DNA from: an uncultured Parasphingopyxis sp.
Lineage (GTDB): Bacteria; Pseudomonadota; Alphaproteobacteria; Sphingomonadales; Sphingomonadaceae
Assembly (NCBI GenBank): GCA_905479515.1
Contig: CAJQMX010000077.1
Location: 1-7,437 of the forward strand
Direction of reading: 5' to 3'
DNA length: 7,437 bases
This document shows positions 6,646 through 7,437 of the stretch, piece by piece. The notes beneath the pieces were generated by a model, which saw only the letters and a program-made list of their open reading frames with translations, made no database searches and was not told where the DNA came from. The stretch's first letter is position 1. Each line of letters begins with the position of its first letter. Position numbers and translations under genes: made by a program.

Positions 6646-7298
6646 GCCTCGCCTCCCCGCCTGACAGCCTGCACAAAAACCGCTTCGAACATCGCATCGG
6701 TCAACCGGCCCGTATTCTGGTTATAGCGCGAACAATGATAGCTATCGATCAGGAGCGGGCCATCGGGCAGCGCGTGCTCGGCACCATGGCCGAATTTATG
6801 ATGCGCCAATTTCTCGTTATAAGCCCGCAAGACCGATCCATGCGCGACAGTGCCCAAGGCAATGATCGTCCTTAGCTTGGGCAATTGGCCCAGCGCAGGA
6901 ACCAGGAATTGCCGGCAGGTATGGATTTCCCGGGTCGTCGGTTTGTTCTGCGGCGGCAGGCATCGCACAGCATTGATAATGATCGCACCGTGCAGGGTAA
7001 GCCCGTCATCCGCGCGCCCGTCATAGCTGCCTTCCACCATCCCAACCTTGCTCAGCGTATTGAATAACAGCCCGCCTGCATGATCGCCGGTAAAGGGGCG
7101 CCCGGTACGGTTGGCACCGGTGAGGCCGGGCGCAAGGCCGACAACCGCCAGCCATGCCTCAGGATCGCCGAATGACGGCACAGGGGCATTGAACCAATCC
7201 GGGTGTGCACGCTGCTGCTCAATACGAAAATCGGCAAGCCGGGGGCAAAGCATGCAATCTGCGGGAGGCTCGGCATGATCTGTGCTGGCATCGGTCAT
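6642..7298 (-). CDS. Uracil-DNA glycosylase, family 5 (UdgB) type with iron-sulfur cluster
   Basis: A 218-residue DNA repair enzyme that removes uracil (and possibly other deaminated bases) from DNA at the start of base excision repair. Four cysteines suitable for a 4Fe-4S cluster are at 15, 18 (CMLC), 113 and 128. The catalytic-pocket motif is GLAPGLTGANRTGRPFTGD (54-72), with Ala56 where family 4 enzymes carry Glu, which points to the family 5/UdgB group. The second motif is SYHCSRYNQNTGRLT (186-200), corresponding to HPSxxN but with Cys189 where Pro is usual. I kept the ATG at 7298 because the next Met (residue 16) would remove the cluster ligand Cys15; no strong ribosome site is visible. 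It is divergent from folK with 23 bases between starts and convergent with the methyltransferase-like gene. Family 4 versus family 5 is the main uncertainty. Confidence 0.92.
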   Translation of the reverse strand: MTDASTDHAEPPADCMLCPRLADFRIEQQRAHPDWFNAPVPSFGDPEAWLAVVGLAPGLTGANRTGRPFTGDHAGGLLFNTLSKVGMVEGSYDGRADDGLTLHGAIIINAVRCLPPQNKPTTREIHTCRQFLVPALGQLPKLRTIIALGTVAHGSVLRAYNEKLAHHKFGHGAEHALPDGPLLIDSYHCSRYNQNTGRLTDAMFEAVFVQAVRRGGEA

Positions 7299-7302
7299 GC
7301 CG
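7271..7302. repeat. 8-base perfect inverted repeat around the glycosylase start codon
   Basis: CGGCATGA (7271-7278) is the exact reverse complement of TCATGCCG (7295-7302), with 16 bases between. The right arm contains the start codon of the glycosylase gene (7298-7296, minus strand) and ends 19 bases before the folK ATG. It could be an operator in the divergent control region or an RNA hairpin hiding the glycosylase start. With 8-base arms in GC-rich DNA, chance is a real alternative. Confidence 0.4.
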
Positions 7303-7321
7303 CTGCGATAGGCGGTTGGTT

Positions 7322-7437
7322 ATGGCAGAGACAAGCTATCTGATCGGACTGGGTTCAAATCGCTATCGCAGCGGCCCTCCCCGTCAGATGATTGCCCGGG
7401 CTATGGAAGCGCTGACCGCGCATGGCGTTGAAATTGT
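7322..7437 (+). CDS. folK: 2-amino-4-hydroxy-6-hydroxymethyldihydropteridine pyrophosphokinase, N-terminal part
   Basis: The first 38 codons of a gene cut by the right edge. The protein begins MAETSYLIGLGSNRYRSGPP and continues with a helix (MIARAMEALTAHGVEI). The beta strand ending in IGLGSN, followed by Arg residues and a helix with a regular 'A..AL..HGV.I' spacing, is the standard N-terminus of FolK, which transfers pyrophosphate from ATP to 6-hydroxymethyl-7,8-dihydropterin in folate synthesis in the cytosol. The ATG at 7322 has a weak AGGCGG (7310-7315) upstream; an in-frame TTG at 7316 is a less likely start. It is divergent from the uracil-DNA glycosylase gene with 23 bases between starts, so its promoter must lie within the glycosylase coding region. 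The identification rests on the N-terminal motif only. Confidence 0.85.
   Translation, partial: MAETSYLIGLGSNRYRSGPPRQMIARAMEALTAHGVEI

Overview
The window looks like ordinary chromosomal DNA from an alphaproteobacterium, most likely Sphingomonadales. The reasons are the GC-rich coding sequence (about 60% by eye), the style of the secreted S9 and M28 peptidases, a UPF0178 protein with VDADACP, a family-5 type uracil-DNA glycosylase, and tight gene packing. The taxonomic call is inference from protein style, not from a marker gene. There are nine protein genes, two of them cut by the window edges. I see no rRNA, tRNA, CRISPR array, insertion sequence or phage gene, and no gene-free stretch longer than about 130 bases.

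Left part, minus strand (3365 down to 1): a secreted S9 prolyl-oligopeptidase-type serine peptidase is followed after 8 bases by a UPF0178/YaiI gene that must start with TTG. After a 121-base gap comes a 1-Cys (Prx6-type) peroxiredoxin, then, 30 bases further, the start of a small general-stress-17M-like protein that leaves the window. The last two form a probable oxidative/general stress pair.

Middle, plus strand (3496 to 6593): a DUF454/YbaN small inner-membrane protein starts divergently from the S9 gene across an AT-rich 130-base region. It is followed by a secreted M28 zinc aminopeptidase-type protein with a PA domain (GTG start). After 22 bases comes a COG4798-type predicted methyltransferase that carries a signal peptide. 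S9 peptidase, M28 peptidase and the methyltransferase-like protein are all predicted to be exported, so the region has an envelope/peptide-breakdown flavour.

Right part (6594 to 7437): a long imperfect hairpin lies between the convergent methyltransferase and uracil-DNA glycosylase genes and includes the glycosylase stop codon. The glycosylase (minus) and the start of folK (plus, folate synthesis) are divergent with only 23 bases between start codons, and an 8-base inverted repeat flanks the glycosylase start.

No clear new multi-gene system is visible. The points most worth a second look are the exported methyltransferase-fold protein, the hairpin at 6606-6645, the HCS variant of the glycosylase HPS motif, and the coupled TTG-start yaiI gene.
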